This document shows, piece after piece, positions 10,301-17,867 of a stretch of DNA of 64,000 nt. Both the position numbers and the translations under genes were made by a program. The notes beneath the pieces are model-generated. The model was not told the DNA's origin. It made no database searches and saw only the letters and a program-made list of their open reading frames with translations. Position 1 is the stretch's first letter. Each line of letters begins with the position of its first letter. Origin of the DNA: Roseiterribacter gracilis (GTDB taxonomy: Bacteria; Pseudomonadota; Alphaproteobacteria; BOG-932; Roseiterribacteraceae); contig BOPV01000001.1 of NCBI GenBank assembly GCA_018332375.1, positions 1,302,001-1,366,000 on the forward strand, read 5' to 3'.

Positions 10301-11087
10301 GAACCGTTTCATCGTTGGGATTGCGCGTCGGCGCCGCAGCGATCGCGGCCGGCGTCGGGGTCGCAAGCGATGCGACTTCACCGTCATCGAGCGCGTGGTC
10401 GAAGATACGGATTTCGTCGATGTCGCCGCCGCGCATATAGGCGTAGCGACTTTGCACTTGATGCGGGCTGACGATGCGGCTGTGCGGACCGAATTGATCC
10501 AGCCCGCTTTCGAGCAGCATCTTCGCCGCCTGGGTCGCGACGCGCTTGCCGTCGACATAGAGACGTACGCCTTCGGTCTCGTCCCAGGTGAAGGCAAGAT
10601 GCAGCCAGCGATCGGGCGCGGGATTTGTATCGAGCCGCATCGACACGCGCGTGCGCGCCAGGCCGACATCGGTGACGAAAGCGTCAAACCCGTGCCCGTT
10701 CCAATCGATGCGCAGGAACGTCATGTCCCAGCTTGCGTGATCGGCATAGCCGACACGGAAGAGCGGAAACTCGGTCGGGCCGACCGGCGTGCGTGCACGC
10801 CAATAGAACGACAAGGTGCCGCGCTGCGCGTAGATGTTCCCCGGCGCCAGCCAAGACAGAACCTGGTCGTCGGCTGCCTCGATCGCACCAGCGACCGCAC
10901 CGTTCGGAACCAGTTTGACGTTGGCGGCGAAATTCGGTTCGGCGACGCCGCCGGCCTGATCGGCAGTCAGGCTTTTGTCGCCTGACATGTGAAACAACAA
11001 TCCGTTTGCAGCCTGCGCTGCGGATCCGTCCGCTGCGTGCGCTGCTCCAGCAGCGAAGAGCAGCACCAGCAGCGTGACGAATTTCAT
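7380..11087 (-). CDS. Large secreted LamG-domain protein with predicted alpha/alpha-toroid core; candidate pectin-active enzyme
   Basis: A 1235-residue exported protein, signal peptide residues 1-18 (cleavage after AHA-A). Residues ~60-245 are a LamG/concanavalin-like jellyroll: LHLAFTWDE, LYVDGKRVATQA and IDEIRIFDHALDDGEV. Residues ~285-600 look all-beta. Residues ~620-1010 are helical with repeated aromatic/acidic motifs typical of an (alpha/alpha) toroid. These include WIDHRQIENGEFGGGLSDD (~709-727), HSYEEGINGISEAMYLD and NSYLVFHPSLLLVEFNG. The last ~200 residues are beta again. It is the last gene of the kdgK segment, its ATG overlapping the kdgK stop by 4 bp, so it is translationally coupled to KDG metabolism. 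A lyase or hydrolase for pectic side chains such as rhamnogalacturonan (an exo-rhamnogalacturonan lyase/PL26-like layout) is my inference. I cannot assign the family with certainty. Confidence 0.8.
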   Translation of the reverse strand: MKFVTLLVLLFAAGAAHAADGSAAQAANGLLFHMSGDKSLTADQAGGVAEPNFAANVKLVPNGAVAGAIEAADDQVLSWLAPGNIYAQRGTLSFYWRARTPVGPTEFPLFRVGYADHASWDMTFLRIDWNGHGFDAFVTDVGLARTRVSMRLDTNPAPDRWLHLAFTWDETEGVRLYVDGKRVATQAAKMLLESGLDQFGPHSRIVSPHQVQSRYAYMRGGDIDEIRIFDHALDDGEVASLATPTPAAIAAAPTRNPNDETVRSAWRLRFGWNGDAPPPLTDAATTIRKVEFVEARDLKQRVSFPIDGIDETTWPGVYNRSRLPGRSDYFILPDWNVYSGGGKLLTLTLPDENFSQIEIRGPAFGRLSWNDKPVAQRPAGQGRTVHRAIGKGGTLRFENEVQETPIQEIGAYDVHAGGEPADRTKLSYTIRSNVAPDYPCLDELTRWIDGRFVADERSTVVALPDGAPSVQRATKRAPAMPVVHVLIPVDFRSTRAGRPLGRFSYGWNEIDGGLDGIAIDLPALNVEATHTGTVPLNLRVADPLWPARALMDVSIAVKPGEARTIWLDTRDRILPNDRSLYLSIASAAPDFDASKLDGAHIRLLFKPRAQAIAEHVHDRFVQARDQMAFLVEEHSNSRRLASYVRLERDLGDLLRVAPDHVQGRFLQSELNPEQGWPPFKQPEPPAGVPLWAFRQVEDLRLVHRYVSWWIDHRQIENGEFGGGLSDDTDLTQQWPPLALMGVEPDKIARSLRTMVDAVYANGMFTDGLGTIQTDELHSYEEGINGISEAMYLDWGDPRAVERLMATARATERLTEVNAAGHRHVISNYFSGTRIAREGPWEWSKPNSYLVFHPSLLLVEFNGQPRAKKLLLELADGYLAHGKQETNGTWRYPAEIHFPSDKERNGTGVGAAMHLFLAAHRWTGDAKYLQPLTGELAKGGQGAFAQVNEDPTSLLTPFDKVGTVDSDFMRHLAWQITGDKRYLEELYGRQIQTASQRMFMVTEAEWWSDRVELFSDELQRARLGGMALRRGQILPGHRVSWRFAAPASGESVALLVRGDGPEAFEVTAFNLDARPVAATMTAWNVPPGRWRMEMTDAAARTVELERGSDVELRFPSRHEVKIRFVRETPDMSQMARPDLGIGAYDVTRDASGLTVRVHSLGSADAPASTLLIEDATGRLLAQAAIPAIPAPLDLEPKTADVRIALTPAQLTAARRVRIKLDGREITLKNNEVRLGM

Positions 11088-12097
11088 CTGCGTACATCCA
11101 GTCCGCCGCCGAGAAACGCATGCACGTCGCTCTCGCTGGCCAAGTTGAAGTCACCGGGAATCGAATGTTTGAGACAGGCAGCCGCCAAACCGAAATTCAG
11201 CGAAGTCTCGTCGTCCTGCGCGCTGGCCAAACCGTGCAGCACGCCGGCGGCAAATGCGTCGCCGGCGCCGATGCGATCGACGATGCCGGCGAGGCTGAAC
11301 GAGGCGGTCGCAAATTCACTGGTGCGCGTGAACAGCACCGCTGACATGTCGTGATGTTCGACGCCATGCTGGGTACGGATAGTCGAGGTGATGCGCTGCA
11401 GATTGGGGAATGCGTCGAACGCGGCCTTGGCCGCCGCCCGGCGACGCGCCGCAGGATCTGCTTCGTTGAACGGCCGGCCCAGCACCAAAGCGATGTCGCG
11501 ATCGTCGGCAAAGGCGATCGACGCGTTGGTCAACATCGTGCGCAGAATGCCTGGCCCATCGCCTTGCCACGCGCCCCACAATTTGGCGCGGTAATTTCCG
11601 TCGAACGAAACCTGCACGCCGAGCTTGCGCGCTGTCTGTGCTGCACGCACCGCTGCTGCTGCTGGCACCGACCCCAACGCCGGCGTCACGCCCGAGACGT
11701 GCAGCCAGCCTGCGCCGGCCAAGGTCTCGTCCCATTTGATCGTGTCGATTGGTCCGGTCGCGAAGGACGAGTGCGCGCGGTCATAGACGATCTCGGACGG
11801 GCGCAGCACGGCACCGGGTGCCAGAAAATAGAGCCCCATCCGCCCCGGCGCAGTGGTGACGAAGCGCGTGTCGACACCGTACCGGCGCAGCTCGTCCATC
11901 GCGGCGCGACCGAGCGCATTGTCGGGCAGAAAGCTGACCATCGCCGCGTCATGCCCGAAGCGCGCCAGTGACACCGCGACATTGGCTTCGGCGCCGCCAT
12001 AGTGAATCCGGAGATTTGGCGACTGCAGCAGCAGTTCGTTATCAGGCGACGACAGGCGGATCAGAATTTCGCCGAAGCAAACGACACGGGCAGTCAC
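11084..12097 (-). CDS. kdgK: 2-keto-3-deoxygluconate kinase (PfkB family)
   Basis: Cytoplasmic sugar kinase, 337 residues, phosphorylating KDG to 2-keto-3-deoxy-6-phosphogluconate with ATP. The ribokinase/PfkB signatures are present: N-terminal FGEILIRLS, the substrate glycines in HYGGAEANVAVSLARFG, and the C-terminal catalytic loop DRIGAGDAFAAGVLHG with the base Asp in GAGD. KDG specificity follows from the GEIL...RL start typical of bacterial KdgK and from the surrounding kdu/uxa genes. The pectinesterase gene ends 18 bp upstream, and the large LamG gene begins in the 4-bp overlap at the stop. Generic fructokinase activity is the alternative but fits the context less well. Confidence 0.92.
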   Translation of the reverse strand: MTARVVCFGEILIRLSSPDNELLLQSPNLRIHYGGAEANVAVSLARFGHDAAMVSFLPDNALGRAAMDELRRYGVDTRFVTTAPGRMGLYFLAPGAVLRPSEIVYDRAHSSFATGPIDTIKWDETLAGAGWLHVSGVTPALGSVPAAAAVRAAQTARKLGVQVSFDGNYRAKLWGAWQGDGPGILRTMLTNASIAFADDRDIALVLGRPFNEADPAARRRAAAKAAFDAFPNLQRITSTIRTQHGVEHHDMSAVLFTRTSEFATASFSLAGIVDRIGAGDAFAAGVLHGLASAQDDETSLNFGLAAACLKHSIPGDFNLASESDVHAFLGGGLDVRR

Positions 12098-12115
12098 AGA
12101 CAGGTCCTTCCTACT

Positions 12116-13156
12116 TCACGCGGCGCGCGCCGGACTCCAGCCGTCGAGCACACGATCCCGCGTGATACCCCGCGCCTCCGTCGCAGTCAGCCAGCGTCGA
12201 CGCGGCGTGCGGAAGGCGCCCGGGCCGCGACTCGCATACTCTGCCAGCCGCGCCTCGTTCGGCTGCAGGAAGATGCGGGTTCCGTCGGCCGCGGCATAGC
12301 CCATCTCGTCCCACCCGTCGGCCGAGATATGCGCGTCCATCCAACAATTGAGAAAGACCGTGGCGCCCAACGCCTGCACGTCCCCGTTGGGACGCCAGGG
12401 CCGTCCCAGTACCACCGACCCGTTCGGCACCAGCGCTTCGCGCAAGAGCGAGCAGTTCGAGAAGACCAGGCCAAAGGCTTGCGTGCGCTTGGTGCTGGGC
12501 GCGGTGATGAAACCCTGGTTGCGCTGAAAGCCGGGCCGGAAGCGCGAACGGATCTCGCAGCCTTCGAACCAGGCGCGCCCGCCGCCGAAAATGAAATCGA
12601 CGCTGCCGCTGATCGAACAGTCGCGGAAACAGCTGCGGCCCGCATCGGCGAACAACGTGTCTTGGTGCCCGATGAAGGTGACGCGGTCGAACAGCGACCG
12701 ATCGGCTGCATCGGCCAGCGACAGCGCCAGACCCTGCAAGCCGACACCGCCCGCGTAAGAGCGCTCGGATTTGATCAGGTTGGCGACGTAGTCGAAATCA
12801 TTCTCGATCGTCAGATCGCGCGCGCTGAAATCGGGCGCATGCACGGTCAAGGTCGCCGAGCTGCGCAACGCGCGCACCGCCCCACCCGGTTGCGGCGCGC
12901 CGGCATAGTCGCCAAACACCAGCCGCGTGCGATCGCGACCGGCACCGATCAGCGTCACGTTGGCTTTGGTGATTTGCAGTTTTTCGCGGAACGAACCTTC
13001 GCCCACGAAGATCCGGTACGGCACCGTGCCGGGCGCCTTGTCGATCGCCGCCTGCAGCGAGTCGCCGTCTTTCACCACCGCGTCGAACGGTTCGACGGCC
13101 ACGGCGGGCGCTGCGACGAACGCAGCCGAACCAAGCAGAAAATAGCGACGGTTCAT
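12116..13156 (-). CDS. Pectinesterase (carbohydrate esterase family 8)
   Basis: Secreted enzyme, 346 residues, that removes methyl esters from homogalacturonan so that pectate lyases can act. The right-handed parallel beta-helix family signatures are clear: start block DSLQAAIDKAP, FIGHQDTLFADAGRS, the catalytic block GSVDFIFGGGRAWFEGC with its nucleophilic Asp, and LGRPWRPNG with the active-site Arg. The N-terminus MNRRYFLLGSAAFVAAPAVA is a signal peptide of Tat-like appearance with Arg-Arg, although the motif is not perfect. Its start codon lies only 13 bp beyond the T-run of the terminator-like hairpin after the TonB receptor. Expression may therefore rely on read-through. Followed by kdgK after 18 bp. 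Confidence 0.93.
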   Translation of the reverse strand: MNRRYFLLGSAAFVAAPAVAVEPFDAVVKDGDSLQAAIDKAPGTVPYRIFVGEGSFREKLQITKANVTLIGAGRDRTRLVFGDYAGAPQPGGAVRALRSSATLTVHAPDFSARDLTIENDFDYVANLIKSERSYAGGVGLQGLALSLADAADRSLFDRVTFIGHQDTLFADAGRSCFRDCSISGSVDFIFGGGRAWFEGCEIRSRFRPGFQRNQGFITAPSTKRTQAFGLVFSNCSLLREALVPNGSVVLGRPWRPNGDVQALGATVFLNCWMDAHISADGWDEMGYAAADGTRIFLQPNEARLAEYASRGPGAFRTPRRRWLTATEARGITRDRVLDGWSPARAA

Positions 13157-13169
13157 CCGCTGATACTCA

Positions 13170-13207
13170 AAAAAAGACCGGCATCGAGGGAGGCTCGATG
13201 CCGGTCC
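13170..13207 (-). terminator. Intrinsic terminator-like hairpin after the pectin TonB receptor
   Basis: A perfect 13-bp inverted repeat, GACCGGCATCGAG (13177-13189) with CTCGATGCCGGTC (13195-13207), has a 5-nt loop. Read on the minus strand it is followed by seven T (13170-13176). It begins 15 bp after the receptor stop and ends 13 bp before the pectinesterase start. Confidence 0.9.
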
Positions 13208-13222
13208 AGTCGCCGCGACGAT

Positions 13223-16051
13223 CTAGTATGCGAGGCGTACCCCGAAGAGGAATTCGCGTCCGGTGTGGTGATAGAAGGACACGAGATTGGTCGAGTTGTT
13301 GAACTGGTCCTGGAACTCGTCCGTCAGATTGATCGCTTCGAACGTGATCTTCAGGTTCCGGTTCACCGTGTACTGGATCGAGGCGTCGACATTGAGCGTC
13401 GAGTTGGTGCCATCGACATCGGTGCCGGTTTCCTGGCCCGGGACGCGGGTCAGATACTTGCTGCGATAAGCAGCCGAGACACGCGCGCTCCACTTGTCGT
13501 CTTCATAGTAGAGCGTCGCATTGTACGACTGGCGCGACAGGCCGGTCAGCGAGTTGGTCGCAACCACCACGCCGGCCGAGTTCAAGTACGACACGCTGGA
13601 TCGAACGTTGGTGTAGTTCAGCAACATGCCGGTGTTGCTCAACAGACCCGGCAGGAACTTGAACGGCTGCTGCCAGTTGACTTCGATACCCTGCAACGTG
13701 CCGCCCGGTGCATTGACCGGCGTCGAGAACGCCCACTGGGCCGACGGGCTGCAACCAGCAACCGCGCCGCACGCAGCGACTGCAATCGCGTCAGGCAGGC
13801 CGAACGAGTTGCCGGTGAAGGCCTGGTTCGTCGTGACCGTCTGCACGAAGCTCGAAATGTCTTTCTGGAACAGCGCGACGCCGAACAAGGCGCCCTTGTC
13901 GTAGTACCACTCACCCGAGACGTCATACGCCTTGGCGCTGAACGGATTCAGGTTCGGGTTGCCGGCGGTGACCGTGCGGGCCGAACCCGACACGCTGACC
14001 GTTGCACCCGGTGTCAAGTTGCCGAGGTTGGGACGCGCCATCACCTTCGCTGCAGCAAAGCGGAAGACGAGATCTTCGCGCGGCTCCAACGCCAGGTTGA
14101 GCGATGGCAAGGTGTTCGAGTAATCGCGGCTGGCGATGATTGCGACCGGCGCGCCGCTGACGAAGCTGTAGCCTTGCGCCGATTGGCTCGTATTGACGTA
14201 GCGCACGCCAACGTTGCCACGCAGCGTCATGCCGAACGGATGGAAGCGGAAGTCGGCCTGCGCGTAGCCGCCTTTGTCGCGTTCATCGACACCGGCATTG
14301 TTGGCCAGCGCCGGTTCCGGACCAAGGCGGAACGCGCCGTTGAACGCAGCCTGGTCATAAAGGCTGAGCGCACTGACGGCGGTCGACAGGCTCGGCACCA
14401 ACCATGCGGTCGGTGTGCCGGCCGGAACGCCCAGACCTTGCGTCGGGAAGTTCGCAATGCCGCTGAACGACGAAATTGGGATCGACGCGATGCCGGCCGG
14501 GATGGTTGCTTCCTGGTTGGCAGTCGTGCCGTTGGTGCGGCGCAGTTCGGTGGTGCGATACGAATAACGCTTCAAGTCGCCACCGGCTTTGACCGTGATC
14601 CAGTCATCCAGCTCGTACTTTGCGTTGCCCTGCATCGTGTCGAACTTGTTGACCGCAGTCTGCGGGCGCTCGCGGATCTGGGTCAGCGTCCAGGCCGACG
14701 GATCGGTCAAGCGGGCCGAGCCGTAATTCAACAACGGCGCGCGGCCGAGCGAATAGTCGTAGCTGTAATTCTGAACGTTGAATTGATCGTAGGTGAGCGT
14801 CGTCTGGATCGGGTTCTTGAAGTCCGACTTCGAATGGCCCGCCATCGCGTCGACTTTGAACTTGCTCGTCACCTCATACTCGCCGGTCAGCGAATACTGG
14901 TAGAACTTGGTGTCGAGTTCGTCGTAGCGGTCTTCGACGCGCAGATCGACATTGTTGAACGTACCGGCGATCAGTTCGTTGTTCGAATTGATCTTGGCCG
15001 CGGTAACAGCGGTCTGCGCAATACCGCAGGACGTCGCCGTGTTGGCCGCCGTACAGGCGCCGCCGGTCGAGAAGGACGGCGCTTCGAGATATTGCTCTTC
15101 GCGCTTGTTCTTAAAGTTCGCGTACAGCGCGTCGAACGTGATCAGCGCCTTTTCGGTCGGACGCCATTGCATCGAACCGGTGGCGCCGGTGCGTTCGCTT
15201 TCCTGCGTGTACAGATCATAGCGCGGGAAACGCGGATGCAGCGCGCCGTTGACCTGCGCCAAGGTGAAGCCAGGAGGTGCGCTCGCGAAACCTGGCGCGA
15301 ACGCATTGCCCTGCGCCCAGCGCACGGTCGACGTGCCGACATCCAGTAGATTACGCTTGGAATAGGCGATCGAACCCAACACGCCGAACTTGTCGTTCCA
15401 ATTGTTGGCGACCATCGCCGACAGGCGCGGGCCGGCGCTTTCCGACAGGTCGTTATACGAGCCGCGCAAGCTGGCAACCGCGGTGAATTCGCCATAGTCG
15501 AACGGGCGTGCGGTGCGCAGATCGACCGTCGCACCCAGCGAGCCTTCTTCGACTTCGGCTTCTGAGGTCTTGCGGACCGTGATCGAGTTGAACAGGTCCG
15601 ACGCGAAGACGTTGAAGTCGAAGGCGCGGCCGCGATTGACGCCGCCTGCAGCGTCCGAGCTGCCGGTGGTCGACAAGGCTTCCATGCCGTTGACGCGAAC
15701 GCGCGTGAACGTCGGATTCAGACCGCGCACGCTGATGTTGCGTCCTTCACCCGCGTCGCGTGCGAGCGCGACGCCGGGTATGCGCTGAATCGATTCGGAG
15801 AGGTTCAGGTCCGGGAACTTGCCGATGTCTTCGGCCAGGATCGTATCGACCTGTGCGTTCTCGACCTTCTTTACGTTGAGGGACCGTGCGAGCGAGCTGC
15901 GAAAGCCCGTCACCACGATTTCTTCCGGCCCGCCGGTCTGCGCCATTGCCGGCGCTGCGGCCAGGCACGCGGCAATCACCGCGAGAGATGCGCCACCCAA
16001 GGACGCACGACGGCCAAACGCGGACAGACCGCGCGAAACACGCTGCTTCAC
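13223..16051 (-). CDS. TonB-dependent outer-membrane receptor of the pectin locus
   Basis: A 942-residue outer-membrane transporter powered by TonB, likely importing oligogalacturonides. Signal peptide ends at PAMA-QTGG. A TonB-box-like EEIVVTG is followed by the plug domain (SESIQRIPGVALARD, ISVRGLNPTFTRVRVNG), then a ~700-residue barrel ending in REFLFGVRLAY. The long layout with RSSLARSLNVKK after the TonB box is typical of carbohydrate receptors in Caulobacter, Xanthomonas and sphingomonads. I place the start at GTG 16051. The in-frame ATG five codons earlier (16066) overlaps GGGAGGAGG, which is the obvious ribosome-binding site for the GTG. Two LacI-type palindromes lie about 90 and 124 bp upstream. 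Substrate is inferred from the flanking kdu, uxa and pectinesterase genes. Confidence 0.93.
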   Translation of the reverse strand: MKQRVSRGLSAFGRRASLGGASLAVIAACLAAAPAMAQTGGPEEIVVTGFRSSLARSLNVKKVENAQVDTILAEDIGKFPDLNLSESIQRIPGVALARDAGEGRNISVRGLNPTFTRVRVNGMEALSTTGSSDAAGGVNRGRAFDFNVFASDLFNSITVRKTSEAEVEEGSLGATVDLRTARPFDYGEFTAVASLRGSYNDLSESAGPRLSAMVANNWNDKFGVLGSIAYSKRNLLDVGTSTVRWAQGNAFAPGFASAPPGFTLAQVNGALHPRFPRYDLYTQESERTGATGSMQWRPTEKALITFDALYANFKNKREEQYLEAPSFSTGGACTAANTATSCGIAQTAVTAAKINSNNELIAGTFNNVDLRVEDRYDELDTKFYQYSLTGEYEVTSKFKVDAMAGHSKSDFKNPIQTTLTYDQFNVQNYSYDYSLGRAPLLNYGSARLTDPSAWTLTQIRERPQTAVNKFDTMQGNAKYELDDWITVKAGGDLKRYSYRTTELRRTNGTTANQEATIPAGIASIPISSFSGIANFPTQGLGVPAGTPTAWLVPSLSTAVSALSLYDQAAFNGAFRLGPEPALANNAGVDERDKGGYAQADFRFHPFGMTLRGNVGVRYVNTSQSAQGYSFVSGAPVAIIASRDYSNTLPSLNLALEPREDLVFRFAAAKVMARPNLGNLTPGATVSVSGSARTVTAGNPNLNPFSAKAYDVSGEWYYDKGALFGVALFQKDISSFVQTVTTNQAFTGNSFGLPDAIAVAACGAVAGCSPSAQWAFSTPVNAPGGTLQGIEVNWQQPFKFLPGLLSNTGMLLNYTNVRSSVSYLNSAGVVVATNSLTGLSRQSYNATLYYEDDKWSARVSAAYRSKYLTRVPGQETGTDVDGTNSTLNVDASIQYTVNRNLKITFEAINLTDEFQDQFNNSTNLVSFYHHTGREFLFGVRLAY

Positions 16052-16140
16052 GAAACCTCCTCCCATATCGGTGCTGCTTATTTTTTCCTCCGGTTTCGAG
16101 TCGCCCCGATCCGAAAGCTGCGCACCTTAAAAATCCCAAG

Positions 16141-16154
16141 TGCTACCGGTGTCA
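16141..16154. promoter_or_regulatory. LacI-type operator, site A
   Basis: TGCTACCGGTGTCA matches the palindrome TGACACCGGTGTCA at 12 of 14 positions. It lies about 90 bp upstream of the TonB receptor start, with its centre 34 bp from that of site B. Confidence 0.65.
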
Positions 16155-16174
16155 TCGCCATTTGTGCGATGCCC

Positions 16175-16188
16175 TGACACCGGTGACA
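16175..16188. promoter_or_regulatory. LacI-type operator, site B
   Basis: TGACACCGGTGACA matches the palindrome TGACACCGGTGTCA at 13 of 14 positions, the best copy in the window. It lies in the 214-230 bp gap between kduD and the TonB receptor gene. The two sites are spaced about three helical turns apart, which suits cooperative binding. Confidence 0.72.
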
Positions 16189-16280
16189 ATTTGACCCTAG
16201 CGTGAGGTTTTCACGTCCGCAAGCAACCTGATCAATATCGTCGCAGGTTTTTTCTCGCCGTCGCTTTTTTGCACGTCGCG

Positions 16281-17036
16281 CTAGCGCGCGAGCCAGCCGC
16301 CATCGACTGGTAAGACCACACCGTGCACGTAATCGGCCGCGTGCGATGCAAGAAAGACTGCTGCACCGCCGAGATCGCTTGGGCTTCCCCACCGTCCCGC
16401 CGGAATGCGCGCGAGAATATCGCGCGACCGCGTCGCGTCCTGTCGCAACGCTTCGGTATTGTTGGTCTCGAAATAGCCGGGCGCGATCGCGTTAACGTTG
16501 ATCCCGCGCCCCGCCCATTCATTCGCCAGCGCGCGCGTTAGTCCCGCGATCGCGCTCTTGCTTGCCGCATAGGCGGGCACGCGAATGCCGCCCTGGAACG
16601 ACAACATCGACGCGATATTGATGATCTTGGCCGTACGCTGCGCTGCGATAGCGCGCTTGGCCACAGCCTGCGCGAGAAAGAACGCCGACTTCAAGTTGAC
16701 GTCGACCACCGCGTCCCAATCTTCTTCGGTTACGTCGATCGCATCGGCGCGGCGAATGATGCCGGCATTGTTGATCAGAATGTCGATCGCACCGAACTTG
16801 GCCACCGCTTCGTCGATCGCGCGGTCGATCGGCGCAGTGCTGCCGAGATCGGCCTGGATCGACAGAAAACGACGGCCCAGCTTCGCGATTTCGCCTTCGG
16901 TTTCGGTCGGCGCGCTGCGTCCGACCGCGACGATGTCGGCGCCTGCCGCAGCAAGCGCGACAGCAATCCCCTGCCCCAATCCGGTATTGGCGCCGGTAAC
17001 AAGGGCGACGCGCCCAGCCAAATCAAACGGGTTCAT
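16281..17036 (-). CDS. kduD: 2-deoxy-D-gluconate 3-dehydrogenase / 2,5-diketo-3-deoxygluconate reductase (KduD)
   Basis: Cytoplasmic short-chain dehydrogenase, 251 residues. It reduces 2,5-diketo-3-deoxygluconate (DKII), made by KduI, to KDG with NAD(P)H. Classical SDR features are the [10 protein letters not shown] cofactor loop near residue 15, the NNAG motif near 90, the catalytic Ser in [10 protein letters not shown], the YAASK Tyr/Lys pair, and a C-terminal PVDGGWLAR. The segment after [12 protein letters not shown] and the SFQGG...VPAYAASK region match KduD rather than other SDRs. The start overlaps the kduI stop by 4 bp (ATGA). It is the last gene of the uxaC-kduI-kduD operon. Confidence 0.93.
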   Translation of the reverse strand: MNPFDLAGRVALVTGANTGLGQGIAVALAAAGADIVAVGRSAPTETEGEIAKLGRRFLSIQADLGSTAPIDRAIDEAVAKFGAIDILINNAGIIRRADAIDVTEEDWDAVVDVNLKSAFFLAQAVAKRAIAAQRTAKIINIASMLSFQGGIRVPAYAASKSAIAGLTRALANEWAGRGINVNAIAPGYFETNNTEALRQDATRSRDILARIPAGRWGSPSDLGGAAVFLASHAADYVHGVVLPVDGGWLAR

Positions 17037-17854
17037 TTCAGCTGGCAGATGTCGATGACGTTCATGTCGGTGTAGTCGAGATTCTCACCGCCCATCGCCC
17101 AAATGAAATTGTAATTGCCGTTGGTGCCGGCCCCCATATGGATCGACCAGGGCGGCGACATCACCGCTTCGTTGTTGCCAACCACGATGTGCCGCGCCGC
17201 ATCGGGCTCGCCCATGAAATGCATGACGCGTTCGTTGCCTTTAAGACCGAAATAGAAATAGACCTCGGAGCGCCGGTCATGCAGATGCGGCGGCATCGTG
17301 TTCCACACGCTGCCGGTCTTGAGCATCGTCAACCCCAACAGCAGCTGCGCCGACTTGCACGTCGCCGGCACGATGTACTGGAAGATCGTGCGCTCGTTCG
17401 ACGTTTCCGGCGCACCGCGTTCCAGCGGGACGGCTTTGTCGATCGAGATATGCACGGTTTCGAAGCGCGCATGTGCCGGCGTGCTGACGAGATAGAATTT
17501 CGTGTTGCCCGCAAAGGTTGGCTCGCTGCCCATCGGCACGTACAGGCCGTCGCGCACGGCGAGCTCATAGGTTTTGCCGTCGACCGTGACCTTGCCCGGC
17601 GCGTCGCCGACATTGATCACCCCCAACTCGCGTCGTTCCAGGAACAGGCCGCCACCGCATTCCTGCTTCGGCAGCGACAGGGTTGCGCTTCCGGGCGCTG
17701 CGCCGCCGACCACAATCCGCTCGTTGTGCGTATAGTCGAGCGTCACCTTGCCCGGCGTGAACAGGTCCTGGATCAGATAGCGCGCGCGCAGCGTATCGTT
17801 GTCGACGCCCTGCATCATGTCGGGATGCGTGGCGTGGTAGGTCTTGCGGTACAT
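17033..17854 (-). CDS. kduI: 5-dehydro-4-deoxy-D-glucuronate isomerase (DKI isomerase)
   Basis: Cupin-fold zinc isomerase, 273 residues. It converts 5-keto-4-deoxyuronate (DKI, from the unsaturated end of lyase products) to 2,5-diketo-3-deoxygluconate. KduI signatures include the N-terminal [29 protein letters not shown], the metal-binding [18 protein letters not shown] (His pair and Glu) and [20 protein letters not shown] with the third histidine. The start is the ATG at 17854 (MYRKTYH), preceded by GGAGAG. An ATG 69 bp further upstream would lie inside uxaC and add non-conserved residues. It starts 13 bp after the uxaC stop and overlaps kduD by 4 bp. Confidence 0.95.
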   Translation of the reverse strand: MYRKTYHATHPDMMQGVDNDTLRARYLIQDLFTPGKVTLDYTHNERIVVGGAAPGSATLSLPKQECGGGLFLERRELGVINVGDAPGKVTVDGKTYELAVRDGLYVPMGSEPTFAGNTKFYLVSTPAHARFETVHISIDKAVPLERGAPETSNERTIFQYIVPATCKSAQLLLGLTMLKTGSVWNTMPPHLHDRRSEVYFYFGLKGNERVMHFMGEPDAARHIVVGNNEAVMSPPWSIHMGAGTNGNYNFIWAMGGENLDYTDMNVIDICQLK

Positions 17855-17867
17855 CAGACTCTCCGGC

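Noticed and set aside
9186..10985. Plus-strand open frame of about 600 codons opposite the LamG gene.
   Set aside because: No recognisable motif or ribosome-binding site; antisense to a coherent exported protein.
12002..15349. Long plus-strand open frame (over 1100 codons) opposite the receptor, pectinesterase and kdgK genes.
   Set aside because: It is arginine-rich with no domain pattern and is antisense to well-supported genes. Such frames are expected in GC-rich DNA.
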